The notes under the pieces: model-generated
What the model saw: the letters and a program-made list of their open reading frames with translations, nothing else
Told to the model about the DNA's origin: nothing
The model's database searches: none
Made by a program: the position numbers and the translations under genes
Assembly (NCBI GenBank): GCA_027484405.1
Contig: JAIXTA010000125.1
Location: forward strand, 1 to 36,696
Reading direction: 5' to 3'
DNA from: Burkholderiales bacterium
Lineage (GTDB): Bacteria; Pseudomonadota; Gammaproteobacteria; Burkholderiales; Burkholderiaceae_C
DNA length: 36,696 bases
In this document: positions 16,643 to 24,991 of the stretch, piece by piece
How the letters are laid out: each line of letters starts with the position of its first letter
Numbering within the stretch: the stretch's first letter is position 1

Positions 16643-19510
16643 ATGCCCGCCGCACCCCTGCCCACCGACGAAACCAGCCGACTTACGGCGCTGCACGCCC
16701 TGAACGTGCTTGACACTGCGCCCGAGCCGCAGTTTCAGGCGCTTGTTCGTGCGGCCAGCGAGGTGTGCGGCGTGCCAATATCCCTGATCAGTCTGGTGGA
16801 TCGGGATCGCCAGTGGTTCAAGGCCAATCACGGTCTTGAAGGCGCCACGCAGACGCCGCGCGAGCAGGCTTTCTGTGCGCATGCCATCCTGGGCGATGAG
16901 GTGCTGCATGTCACCGACGCAAGCGCGGACGTGCGCTTCGCCGACAACCCGCTTGTCATCTCCGATCCGAGCATCCGCTTCTATGCGGGCGTGCCACTGC
17001 GCCTGAGCGGAGGCCAAAAAATTGGCACGCTCTGCGTTATTGATCGTCAGCCGCGCGAGCTCGACGCGGTTCAGCGTCGCGTGCTCAAGGATCTTGCACA
17101 GGTCGCGGCCTCGCTTCTGGAGTCGCGTGATGCGTTCGAGCGGGTGCAGACGCTGGCGGTCGACCACGCAAATGCACGGCAGCGGCTCACGCAGGAGCAG
17201 CAGCGCCTTGCGGCCATCATCGACGGGACCGATGCTGGCACTTGGGAATGGAACGTCCAGACCGGCGAGACGCGGTTCAACGATCGTTGGGCGCAGATCG
17301 TCGGTCATACACTTGAGGATCTGCAGCCCATCAGCATCCAGACCTGGCTGCGCTTCGTGCATCCTGAGGACCTGAAGCGCTCGCAGAGCGCCCTGCAAGC
17401 GCACTTCAGTGGTGCCACGGACCGCTACGAGTGCGAGGCGCGCATGCTGCATCGCGACGGCAGCGTGGTCTGGGTGCTTGATCGGGGCCGTGTGCGGACC
17501 CGGACGGCCGACGGCAAGCCCGAGTGGATGTTCGGCACGCATATCGACATCACGGCCAGCAAGCAGCGCGAGCAGGCGCTGGAAAAGAGCGAGTCCTTTC
17601 TTGACCGGACCGGGCGCACCGCCGGGGTCGGCGGCTGGGAGCTCAATCTGGAGAGTGGCGAGCTGTACTGGTCGGACGAAACCTGCCGCATTCACGGTCT
17701 GCAGCCGGGGCACCGCCCGGACCTGAGCTCCGGCATCCGCTTCTATGCGGCGGAATCGCAACCGGTGATCGAGGCTGCGGTGAACGAGGCCATCAGCACC
17801 GGCAAGGCCTGGGATCTGGAGCTGCAGCTGATCCGCATGGACGGCCGCCGGATCTGGGTGCGCGCCGTGGGTGAGGCGGAGTTCCGCGAGGGCAAGGCGG
17901 TTCGCCTGATCGGCTCGTTCCAGGACATTTCCGTACGCAAGCAGGCCCAGCTGGACCTGGAGCGCAACCACGAACTGCTCAGTGTGACGCTCGAATCCAT
18001 CGGCGACGGCGTCATCACTACAGATGCTTCCGGAGCAGTCACCTGGATGAATCCGGTTGCGTGCACGCTGACCGGGTACACCACTTCGGAGGCCATGGGC
18101 CGGCCGCTGGAAGCCGTGTTCCACGTGGTGCATGAAACCACGCGCCAGATCATCTCGAACCCGGTGCGGCAGGCGCTTGAATCGCATGCGGTGGTGGCTC
18201 TGGCTGATGGCGCGGTACTGCTGGCCGTCAACGGGCTGGAGTACAGCGTGGAAGACTCGGCCGCGCCGATCATGACCTCCACTGGCGAGTTGATCGGCGC
18301 CGTGCTGGTTTTTCATGATGTCACCAAGCAGCGCATGGCCATGCGCGCCTTGCGTGAACGGGAGGTGGCCGAGCGCGCGAGCGCCGCGAAGACCGAGTTT
18401 CTCTCGCGCATGAGCCATGAACTGCGCACGCCGCTGAACGCGATCCTCGGCTTCACCAACCTGCTGGTTGCCGAGCCCCAGGCCGAACACGAGCGGCGGG
18501 CCGAATGGCTCGGTCACGTGCAGGCAGCGGGCAATCACCTGCTGGGGCTGGTGGACGAGGTGCTCGACATTGCCAAGATCGAAGCCGGCGCCATTCCGCT
18601 GAACATGGCGCCGATGAATGCCCTGGACTCCATCGACGAAGTCACCAAGCTGCTGCAGCCGCAGGCTCAGGCGCGCGGCGTGCTCATCCGTGTCCAGGGA
18701 CAGCTGCCCCAGGGCGCCGTGCTGCGCGCGGACGCCCGCCGCTTCCGGCAGATCCTGTTCAACCTCATCAGCAACGCCATCAAATACAACCGCGAGAACG
18801 GCCGCGTGGATGTGGAGCTGGATGTGGCCGATCAGCGCTGCGAGATTGCCGTGACCGATACCGGGCTTGGCATGACGGCGCAGCAGCTCTCGCGCCTGTT
18901 CCAGCCCTTCGAGCGGCTGGGCCGCGAAGAGGAGGGCAACGGCCTGGGTCTGGTCATCACACGGCTGCTCGTGAGCATGATGGGCGGGGCGATCGAGGTT
19001 TCCAGCCGCCCGCAGCAGGGCACGACGTTTACCGTTCGCCTGCCGCTGCTGGCGGACACACCATCCATTGCGGCCGCGACGCCGCGGGCGGCGGTTACCC
19101 CCGCAGGCGAGGCGGCGGCAGCTTCCATGGCGAATCGGCGTGTGCTCTACATCGAAGACAACGCCATCAACCGCCTGCTGGTGGAGGCCTACATCAAGAC
19201 CTTGCCCGGTGCGCCCGCGTTGAATGTGGTGCCCAACGGTGCGGAGGGTGTTGCCGCCGCAAGGGCGCAGCGCCCGGACCTGATCCTGGTCGATCTGCAT
19301 CTGCCGGACATGCACGGCATCGATGTCTTGAAGGCGATCCGCGGCTTCCAACCCGCGCTTGATGTCCCGGTGGTGGTGCTTTCGGCCAGCGCCATGCCCG
19401 ATGACCGGCGTGCGGCACTGGATGCCGGTTTCACGGAATACTGGACCAAGCCGGTGGATCGCGAGAGCTTTACGCAGGGCCTGCGCCGCCTGCTGAACGC
19501 TGAGGCCTGA
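16643..19510 (+). CDS. Soluble hybrid histidine kinase (GAF-PAS3-HisKA-HATPase-REC)
   Basis: A 955-residue two-component sensor with no transmembrane segment, so it senses a cytosolic cue. In order: a GAF domain (about 15-165), three PAS/PAC units (about 200-310, 320-435 and 445-565, each closing with an ITASKQ-, DISVRKQ- or DVTKQR-type PAC end), HisKA with phospho-acceptor His592 in SHELRTPLN, and HATPase_c with N-box NLISNAIKYN, DTGLGM and GNGLGL. A C-terminal receiver has Asp884 in LILVDLHLPD. The HATPase-to-REC linker is Ala-rich. No response regulator gene is adjacent, so output must go through another protein or a phosphorelay. It is divergent from the ABC exporter genes, so regulation of that exporter is possible but unproven. 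It is convergent with the SDR gene, 24 bp away. Confidence 0.94.
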   Translation: MPAAPLPTDETSRLTALHALNVLDTAPEPQFQALVRAASEVCGVPISLISLVDRDRQWFKANHGLEGATQTPREQAFCAHAILGDEVLHVTDASADVRFADNPLVISDPSIRFYAGVPLRLSGGQKIGTLCVIDRQPRELDAVQRRVLKDLAQVAASLLESRDAFERVQTLAVDHANARQRLTQEQQRLAAIIDGTDAGTWEWNVQTGETRFNDRWAQIVGHTLEDLQPISIQTWLRFVHPEDLKRSQSALQAHFSGATDRYECEARMLHRDGSVVWVLDRGRVRTRTADGKPEWMFGTHIDITASKQREQALEKSESFLDRTGRTAGVGGWELNLESGELYWSDETCRIHGLQPGHRPDLSSGIRFYAAESQPVIEAAVNEAISTGKAWDLELQLIRMDGRRIWVRAVGEAEFREGKAVRLIGSFQDISVRKQAQLDLERNHELLSVTLESIGDGVITTDASGAVTWMNPVACTLTGYTTSEAMGRPLEAVFHVVHETTRQIISNPVRQALESHAVVALADGAVLLAVNGLEYSVEDSAAPIMTSTGELIGAVLVFHDVTKQRMAMRALREREVAERASAAKTEFLSRMSHELRTPLNAILGFTNLLVAEPQAEHERRAEWLGHVQAAGNHLLGLVDEVLDIAKIEAGAIPLNMAPMNALDSIDEVTKLLQPQAQARGVLIRVQGQLPQGAVLRADARRFRQILFNLISNAIKYNRENGRVDVELDVADQRCEIAVTDTGLGMTAQQLSRLFQPFERLGREEEGNGLGLVITRLLVSMMGGAIEVSSRPQQGTTFTVRLPLLADTPSIAAATPRAAVTPAGEAAAASMANRRVLYIEDNAINRLLVEAYIKTLPGAPALNVVPNGAEGVAAARAQRPDLILVDLHLPDMHGIDVLKAIRGFQPALDVPVVVLSASAMPDDRRAALDAGFTEYWTKPVDRESFTQGLRRLLNAEA

Positions 19511-19534
19511 GCCCGCGCGCCAGGGCTCGCTGCT

Positions 19535-20263
19535 TCAAGCGTCGCGTACATCCGCCACCGGATTGCTGCCAAAGTCCGCACGCGCCATATAGCGCAGCAC
19601 GGCCTGGGCGGCCGCCTGAGGCGAAGCCAACCGGCCGCTGGCGTGATAGTCGGCAAACACGCCGCGATCCGGAAAGCCCGGGCCGCTGGCGCTGCGCAGC
19701 TGCACCTGCATGTCGGTGTCGATCACACCCGGCGCAAGTGACACGATGCGCGCGCCATGCGGCTTGAGCGCCTCGTCCAGCGCCGCGGCGCGTGCAAAGT
19801 GATCCAGCCCGGCCTTCTGTGCACAGTAGGGGGCCGAGCCGGCCATCGCACGTCGGCCCAGGCCGGAGGAAATCAGCACCACCTTGCGTGAGGTGGTCCA
19901 GTCCGCCGTGGCGCGCAGGCAGGCGGCCGTGAGCAGCAGTGGCGCTTCGAGCCCGACGCGCAGGGCCTCGCTCAGGGCTTCGGGGTCTACCGCATCGGTC
20001 GGGCCGGGTTCGGTCAGCAGGGCGGCGTTGTTGATCAGCACGAGGTCCGTCGGGCTCTGCGTGCGCAGCCATGCCTCTAGCCTTGCAGCCACAGGTAGCG
20101 GATCGGACAGGTCGGCGGGCCATTGCTCGGCGCGACCGTCCAGCGCCGCGGCTTGTCGGCGGGCGATGCCGAGGACGCGATGACCGGTGTCCAGGGCAGC
20201 TTCAGCCAGCCCCAGTCCCAGGCCACGAGAGCTGCCGGTGATGATGAATAGTTGTGTGCTCAT
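19535..20263 (-). CDS. Short-chain dehydrogenase/reductase
   Basis: A 242-residue NAD(P)-dependent oxidoreductase of the classical SDR superfamily. The cofactor motif TGSSRGLG is at residues 9-16, NNA at 78-80, the catalytic Ser near 132-133, and the Tyr-x3-Lys pair at Tyr146 and Lys150 (YCAQK). The PGVIDTDM segment after the active site is typical. The overall pattern resembles sepiapterin/benzil reductase-like SDRs, but the substrate is unknown. The ATG at 20263 is supported by AAGGAG ten bases upstream. The stop of the pseudouridine synthase gene on the same strand is 33 bp upstream, so the two probably form an operon. Confidence 0.9.
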   Translation of the reverse strand: MSTQLFIITGSSRGLGLGLAEAALDTGHRVLGIARRQAAALDGRAEQWPADLSDPLPVAARLEAWLRTQSPTDLVLINNAALLTEPGPTDAVDPEALSEALRVGLEAPLLLTAACLRATADWTTSRKVVLISSGLGRRAMAGSAPYCAQKAGLDHFARAAALDEALKPHGARIVSLAPGVIDTDMQVQLRSASGPGFPDRGVFADYHASGRLASPQAAAQAVLRYMARADFGSNPVADVRDA

Positions 20264-20296
20264 GGCAGGTGCTCCTTGTGGATGGATGCAATGGGG

Positions 20297-20935
20297 TCAG
20301 AACGGTGCCGCGCAGTTGAATTCAAGCAGCTCGCCGTTGCGCGGGTGCGGAATGCGCAGCCACTGAGCGTGCAGCATCAGGCGGGGTGCAGCGGCGCGCG
20401 CCGCTGCGTCGGCATAGAGCGCATCGCCCAGGATGGGGTGGCCGATGTTCAGCATGTGCAGGCGCAGCTGGTGCGAGCGGCCAGTCACCGGTTCGAGCAG
20501 CACGCGCGTGGTCTGCGCCTGAGTGTCTCGCGCCAGCACGGTCCAGCGGGTCAGCGAGGGCTTGCCGTGCACAGGGTCCACCTTCTGGCGCGGCCGATTG
20601 GGCCAGTCGCAGCTCAGGGGCGCGTCCACCGTGCCGGCGTCCTCGCGCAGCAGCCCGGCCACCACGGCCACGTAGCGCTTGTCCACGCGGCGCCGTTCGA
20701 AGGCCATCGACAGGGCACGCTGCGCAGCCAGCCCCAGGCCGAAGACCATCAGGCCCGAAGTCTCCATGTCGAGCCGATGCGCCACGCGCGCCTCGGGCCA
20801 GCGCTGCTGCACGCGCCAGGCGAGGCTGTCGCGCTTGTCCGGCCCGCGGCCGGGCACGGCCAGAAGCCCGCTGGGCTTGTCGGCCACCACGATCGCAGCG
20901 TCTTGATGCAGGATCTGCACATCCATGGGCGCCAT
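20297..20935 (-). CDS. RluA-family pseudouridine synthase
   Basis: Isomerises specific uridines in rRNA or tRNA. The 212-residue protein lacks an S4 domain, as does E. coli RluA (219 aa). Catalytic Asp56 lies in the family signature AHRLDMETSG. Other conserved parts are the N-terminal VADKPSGLLAVPG block, the KRYVAVV strand and a GRSHQLRLHM segment near the C-terminus. The start could be the ATG at 20935 or at 20926 (three codons later); neither has a clear ribosome site. The target uridine is not predictable from sequence. It is transcribed away from rhlE, another RNA-acting gene, across a 349-bp intergenic region. Confidence 0.88.
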   Translation of the reverse strand: MAPMDVQILHQDAAIVVADKPSGLLAVPGRGPDKRDSLAWRVQQRWPEARVAHRLDMETSGLMVFGLGLAAQRALSMAFERRRVDKRYVAVVAGLLREDAGTVDAPLSCDWPNRPRQKVDPVHGKPSLTRWTVLARDTQAQTTRVLLEPVTGRSHQLRLHMLNIGHPILGDALYADAAARAAAPRLMLHAQWLRIPHPRNGELLEFNCAAPF

Positions 20936-21284
20936 GCTAGAGGCAGGCGCCCAAGCACCGATTAGGTCGAATGGGGGTGCGCGGGTACACTGCGAGCCGT
21001 TGCGTCTTATCGCGGCCGCTGTGTCTGTATTCAGACGGCCCGCATCCAATTCACGGGTTGCACACTTCGCCCGCTGTCTTTTTGCACTGGACGCCACGCG
21101 AAGCACGCCTTCGCCAGTCCATCGGCACTGTTGATTCCCCGGTTGTTGCGCAGCCTTGCTGCACGCGAATACGCCTTCGTGGCGTGGTTCTTCGATTGAA
21201 CCGGGCTTGATCGTTCTCGATGTTTTCCATGTCCTCGCGACCGTTTTGGTCTGTGAGGCGAGATCGTTTTTGCAGGTTCTTTCA
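20936..21284 (+). promoter_or_regulatory. rhlE upstream region and leader with repeated stem-loops
   Basis: This 349-bp gap contains no gene. A small palindrome GTCTG/CAGAC with a 4-nt loop lies at 21023-21036. Two longer stem-loops follow. The first (21086-21118) has arms ACTGG/CCAGT and an inner stem CGAAG/CTTCG. The second (21162-21186) has arms CACG/CGTG and inner CGAA/TTCG. The two share almost the same core, CACGCGAAGCACGCCTTCG and CACGCGAATACGCCTTCG. Tandem structured elements before an RNA helicase gene suggest post-transcriptional control by cold or by the helicase itself (inference). The transcription start is unknown. Confidence 0.45.
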
Positions 21285-23075
21285 ATGACTCAGCCCACAA
21301 CCGGCTTCTCCTCTTTCAATCTGGCCGAATCCATCCTGGCCGCGGTCCATGCCGCCGGCTTCACCGAACCCACACCCGTGCAGGCGGCATCCATTGCGCC
21401 CGCGCTCGAAGGTCGCGACCTGATGGTCAGCGCCGAAACCGGCAGCGGCAAGACCGCAGCCTTCCTGCTGCCTGCGCTGCACAAGCTCACGCTGAACAAG
21501 CCCGCGGGCGGCGACAAGGCCCGCGCCCAGCGCGGCGAGCCGCGCGTGCTGATCCTCACGCCCACGCGCGAGCTGGCCCAGCAGATCGAGAAGCAGACCC
21601 AGCTGTTCGGCCGCAACCTCAAGTGGCTCAAGATCGCCACCATGCTCGGCGGCATGCCCTATCACGTGCAGATGAAGGCCCTGCGCGGCGGTCTGGACGT
21701 GATGATCGCCACCCCCGGCCGCCTGCTGGATCACATCCAGAGCGGCAAGCTGGACCTCTCCACGGTCGAAACGCTGATCCTGGACGAAGCCGACCGCATG
21801 CTCGACATGGGCTTCATCGAGGATATCGAGGCCATCTGCGCTGCCACCCCGGCCACGCGCCAGACCGTGATGTTCAGCGCCACCTTTGCCGGCCGCCTGG
21901 CCACGCTGGCGCGCGACATGCTGCGCGACCCGCAGCGCATCGAGCTCAACAGCCAGCGCGACCAGCACGCCAGCATCACCCAGCATCTGCACTGGGCCGA
22001 TGACGAGTCGCACAAGAACGCCCTGCTCACGCATTGGCTGACGCGCGACAACCTCGACCAAGCCATCGTTTTCACCAGCACGCAGGAAGACGCCGACTGG
22101 CTCGCCGGCGCGCTGGAAGAGCGTGGCCATGCCACCGCCGCGCTGCATGGCGGCCTGCCCCAGCCCAAGCGCAACCGCATCCTGCAGAACCTGCGCAGCG
22201 GCCGTGTGCGCGTGCTTGTGGCCACCGATGTGGCTGCGCGCGGCATTGATGTGCCCACCATCAGCCACGTCATCAACTACGGCCTGCCGATGAATGCCGA
22301 GGACTATGTGCACCGCATCGGCCGCACGGGCCGCGCGGGCCGCGCCGGCACCGCCATCACCCTGGCCCTGGCCGACGACAAGTTCAAGATCCGCCGCATC
22401 GAGCGCTTCACCAGCCGCCCGATTCCGGCCGCCGTGGTGGAAGGCCTGGAGCCGCAGCGCCCCGCGCCCGGCTTCAAGGACGGCCGCCCCGGCCAGCGCC
22501 GTGATCGCCCGTATGGAGATCGGCCCCAGGGGGATCGTCCGCAGCGTGCGTACGGTGACCGCCCCCAGCGCGCCTACGGTGACCGTCCGCAGCATGCCCC
22601 GGCCGACCGCCCGGCCCGTCCCTGGGACGGCGAGCGCGCCGCTGCCCGCAGCGATGTGCAAGGTGCCGATTCGCGCGGCCCCTGGAACAAGCCAGCGCCC
22701 GCCTGGCGCAAGGACGAACGCGGCGGCGCAGGCGAGTACCGCCAGCAGCGCGAAGGCCGCGGCGGCTTCGGCGGCCCGGCTCGCGGCGGATTCGCTGCTG
22801 AAGGTCGTACGCCAGGCGGCAGCGACACCCGCGCCCCGCGCGACGCCTGGACCCCGCGTGGCCCGGGCCGAGCCGATCCTCGCTTCGGCGCGCAGGCCGA
22901 CTCGCGCGGCGACGCCCGCACGCCGCGCGAACCGCGTGGCTATGGTCAGGTGCCCGGCTTTGGCGACGCCCGCCGGCCGGCCCGCCCGGCCTCGGGCGAC
23001 AGCCGTGGCGCCCGCCAGGGTCATCGCGGCTTCAATGACGCCGGCGCGTTTGCCCGCTTCAGCAAGGGCGGTTGA
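21285..23075 (+). CDS. rhlE: DEAD-box ATP-dependent RNA helicase, RhlE-like
   Basis: Unwinds RNA duplexes in ribosome assembly and mRNA decay. The 596-residue protein has a complete helicase core. The Q motif is around GFTEPTPVQ, and motif I is AETGSGKT (near 50-57). Further motifs are PTRELAQQ, TPGRLLDH, motif II DEAD at 167-170 and SAT. The C-terminal motifs include ARGIDVP and HRIGRTGR. After about residue 385 comes a long basic, Gly/Arg/Asp/Pro-rich tail of some 200 residues with short repeats (YGDRPQRA), an RNA-binding, low-complexity extension typical of RhlE in Burkholderiales. The ATG at 21285 is preceded by a modest AGG; upstream open frame is leader. It is monocistronic, with a strong terminator downstream. 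Confidence 0.93.
   Translation: MTQPTTGFSSFNLAESILAAVHAAGFTEPTPVQAASIAPALEGRDLMVSAETGSGKTAAFLLPALHKLTLNKPAGGDKARAQRGEPRVLILTPTRELAQQIEKQTQLFGRNLKWLKIATMLGGMPYHVQMKALRGGLDVMIATPGRLLDHIQSGKLDLSTVETLILDEADRMLDMGFIEDIEAICAATPATRQTVMFSATFAGRLATLARDMLRDPQRIELNSQRDQHASITQHLHWADDESHKNALLTHWLTRDNLDQAIVFTSTQEDADWLAGALEERGHATAALHGGLPQPKRNRILQNLRSGRVRVLVATDVAARGIDVPTISHVINYGLPMNAEDYVHRIGRTGRAGRAGTAITLALADDKFKIRRIERFTSRPIPAAVVEGLEPQRPAPGFKDGRPGQRRDRPYGDRPQGDRPQRAYGDRPQRAYGDRPQHAPADRPARPWDGERAAARSDVQGADSRGPWNKPAPAWRKDERGGAGEYRQQREGRGGFGGPARGGFAAEGRTPGGSDTRAPRDAWTPRGPGRADPRFGAQADSRGDARTPREPRGYGQVPGFGDARRPARPASGDSRGARQGHRGFNDAGAFARFSKGG
22512..22598 (+). repeat. In-frame tandem repeat in the rhlE tail
   Basis: Two 24-bp units beginning TACGGTGACCG (22551-22574 and 22575-22598) encode YGDRPQRA and YGDRPQHA. 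A more degenerate copy at 22512-22550 encodes YGDRPQGDRPQRA. The period is a multiple of three, so repeat-number changes would lengthen or shorten the disordered tail without shifting the frame. Confidence 0.8.
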
Positions 23076-23166
23076 GCGCCGCGCCTGCCGACTGAGTCGG
23101 CGGGCATCTGCTGCAGCCTCGGAGCCGTTTGGTCCGGCCGTTTCAGCGAGCTTCTGCTTTGGACTG

Positions 23167-23196
23167 TTGCCCCGCCCTGTGCGGGGCAATTTCATT
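23167..23196 (+). terminator. Intrinsic terminator after rhlE
   Basis: A 9-bp perfect stem, TTGCCCCGC and GCGGGGCAA, with loop CCTGT, is followed by TTTCATTT. It lies about 90 bp after the rhlE stop. A second, weaker hairpin (CCTGCCGA/TCGGCGGG, 23084-23104) sits right behind the stop codon and may help 3'-end stability. Confidence 0.8.
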
Positions 23197-23405
23197 TGTG
23201 ACGCGTCCGCTGTGCAAGTCGATCGGGGGGGCACCGACCTCGGTTGGACACGCGTACCTGGGCGGGTCTGTGGATCAAAGCGGCATCACATGGTGGCGAC
23301 CCGCGCCACGGCCGGTGGCGTCTGCTGCAACCGTCCAGCTGATTTCTGGATCGGCATGCGAGTTGAAACCTAGGGTGCAGACTCCTCCTCTCATTGGTGC
23401 GCCTC

Positions 23406-24107
23406 ATGCCTGACCTTCCGATCCCTCCCGTCCAGTCTTCCTGTCGCCGCGCGGCTCTTGCACTGGCGTGTACGGCCGTGCTGCTCAGCGCGTGCGCCAC
23501 GCCGCAGGCGCTGGACGCCATCCGCAGCGCGCCCCCCGGCGAGCCGCTGCCAGTGCGGGAGGGGCTGTGGCAGGTGACCGCTGACGTCAAGGCCGATTCA
23601 CTGCTCGTCCAGGCGCTGTCTGCCGTGCCTGGACACGCGACTCAGCGCGAGTACCCGATCTGCCTGAACGCTGTTGGAGCCAGGCTGCCCGTGCGCATGC
23701 CACGTGGTGCCGAGCCCGCGACCAGCCAGGGTGGCATGCCCCTGCCGGTCGATCCCACCGGCCACAGCACCGACTGCCGCAGCGAGCGCGTTCAAACCCA
23801 GGCCGGATGGCATGTGGACGCACTGTGCACCTTGAACCAGCCGGAGGTACCGGTGCACCGCGGGTCCGACGGGCGCGACGTGCCTGCTGTATCTGCCAGC
23901 ACGCGACACATGAGCAGTACCGCAGCATTCTGGCGCGAGAGCGACGAACGCTTCAGCGGCTTCTCGCACACCAGTTTCTGGCGGACGGGCGGCGCGGGTC
24001 CTGAGGAGGGTCGCGTGGGATTGACCTTGAGCTACAGCGCCCGATTCGTGAGTCCGGACTGCGGCACGGTGCCCGTCCGCACGCAGGGTAAGTTCGGCGA
24101 GCCCTAG
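23406..24107 (+). CDS. Lipoprotein with DUF3617-like domain
   Basis: A 233-residue putative lipoprotein. The signal peptide has a hydrophobic core ALALACTAVLL and lipobox LSAC. The mature part starts with REGLWQVT, the hallmark of DUF3617-type proteins. It has spaced cysteines (in ICLNAV, DCRSER and LCTLNQ, and near the end) that could pair as disulfides. Function is unknown. The ATG at 23406 has only a poor ribosome site, and a TTG four codons earlier is possible. The stop codon touches a GGCTGC/GCAGCC hairpin (24107-24121) that separates it from the convergent cutA remnant. Confidence 0.75.
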   Translation: MPDLPIPPVQSSCRRAALALACTAVLLSACATPQALDAIRSAPPGEPLPVREGLWQVTADVKADSLLVQALSAVPGHATQREYPICLNAVGARLPVRMPRGAEPATSQGGMPLPVDPTGHSTDCRSERVQTQAGWHVDALCTLNQPEVPVHRGSDGRDVPAVSASTRHMSSTAAFWRESDERFSGFSHTSFWRTGGAGPEEGRVGLTLSYSARFVSPDCGTVPVRTQGKFGEP

Positions 24108-24128
24108 GCTGCTTTGCAGCCCCTGCCT

Positions 24129-24740
24129 TCAGGCGCGATTGACTGCGCCGGTGCTCGCACGGTCCGGCGCGATGCTCTTGGACTCCACCCACAGCGCGTA
24201 CTCGGGGTGCGCGGCGCACACGGGCACCGCGATGATCTGCGGCAGTGCCTAGGGCCTGTTAATACGACTTCTGCGAGATGCGTTGCGGATCAAAAGGGCG
24301 GTGCGCAAGGCGCGCTGCGCAGGCAGGGTCGGTCCCTGCCGAGCAAGGGCAACGCAGCGCACGGCCCTTTTGGCCGCAACCCGGCGGGAACCGGTCGGCG
24401 GGGCCGGCATGCTGCGTTGCGCTGCTTGCGCGTATCGACATGCGCGCTGCGCTGCACGCCTTGCGGGCCAGCCCCGGCGCCCGGTTCGCACTCGCAGAAG
24501 TCGTGTTAACAGGCCCTGGGGGTGGTCGGCCTTGAGTACGGTGGCGAGGGCGTCGTAGCAGGCTTCGGTGGTCTTGAAGGCGATGCGCCGCTCCGGTGTC
24601 TGCTGCAGGTCGCCGGCCCAGAGGTACAGGCTCTCGATCCGGCTGATCTGTGCGCAGGCGGCCAGCTGGGCGCGAATCACGGTCTGCGCCAGGCGCTTGG
24701 CGTCTGCTTCCTCGGCCACCGTGGTGTAGACAATCAGCAC
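24129..24740 (-). pseudogene. cutA: cutA interrupted by a 267-bp element
   Basis: CutA is a small trimeric protein linked to divalent-cation tolerance. The 5' part (from the GTG at 24740, with GGAG upstream) encodes a good CutA N-terminus, LIVYTTVAEE through KTTEACYDALATVLKADHP, about 74 residues. The frame then runs into an inserted element and stops at a TAG exactly at its far edge (24249-24251). The remaining 39 residues, beginning ALPQIIAVPV and containing the conserved YALWVESKS-like end, follow in the same frame and end at 24129. Removing the 267 bp restores HPQALPQIIAVP, so the break is a clean insertion. The residual frame would give a chimeric protein of about 164 residues without the C-terminal strand. 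Loss of function is likely but not proven. Confidence 0.85.
24251..24517. mobile_element. MITE-like element with 27-bp inverted ends
   Basis: The ends, beginning AGGGCCTGTTAA on both strands, form 27-bp terminal inverted repeats (24251-24277 and 24491-24517) with one mismatch. The interior codes for no transposase. It is strongly self-complementary: a 16-bp inverted repeat starting CAAAAGGGC (24291-24306 with 24357-24372, one mismatch) encloses a GGCAGGG/CCCTGCC hairpin (24322-24340). No clean target duplication is visible. The immediate flanks read CA and TA on the cutA strand, so a TA duplication with one substitution is one reading. It disrupts cutA and is 89 codons long. The parent transposon family is not recognised. 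Confidence 0.8.
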
Positions 24741-24967
24741 AATCGCTCTCCATGGCTGAAATTGATGCAATTCATCGGCTGAAAATCATCTAAAAGCGTG
24801 AACTACAGATCACTTAAGCGCTGGAAAAGCGCATGGATCAAGCGATGATCGGCCTTACCCAGGGTACCGAAATCAGCGTCTGAATTCGATGCAGTAGCTT
24901 GGCCGAAAATGTGATTATCGGGCGCGATACGTGGAGCGGCCTGCGCTTCATGCACCGCACCCGGCCC

Positions 24968-24990
24968 CACCGCCGCACCTCACGGCGGTG
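24968..24990 (-). terminator. Hairpin directly downstream of the DUF808 gene
   Basis: An 8-bp perfect stem, CACCGCCG and CGGCGGTG, around a 7-nt loop begins 2 bp after the DUF808 stop codon. There is no T-run, so it may only stabilise the 3' end. The rest of the 24741-24991 gap shows no gene. Confidence 0.4.
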
Positions 24991-24991
24991 T

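Noticed and set aside
16598-19351. Open minus-strand frame of 917 codons opposite the hybrid kinase
   Set aside because: It is the shadow of a GC-rich gene: composition is His/Gln/Arg-rich with no domain, and the plus strand encodes a full multi-domain kinase.
21282-23234. Minus-strand frame of 650 codons opposite rhlE
   Set aside because: Ala/Gly-rich antisense product without motifs; rhlE on the plus strand is unmistakable.
24283-24558. Plus-strand frames inside the inserted element as a transposase or toxin
   Set aside because: Short, Arg/Ala-rich frames produced by palindromic GC-rich DNA with no recognisable motif.
24249-24740. Annotating the cutA-element read-through frame as a normal, longer CutA
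   Set aside because: The extension lies wholly inside the inverted-repeat element and the true C-terminus follows it in frame.
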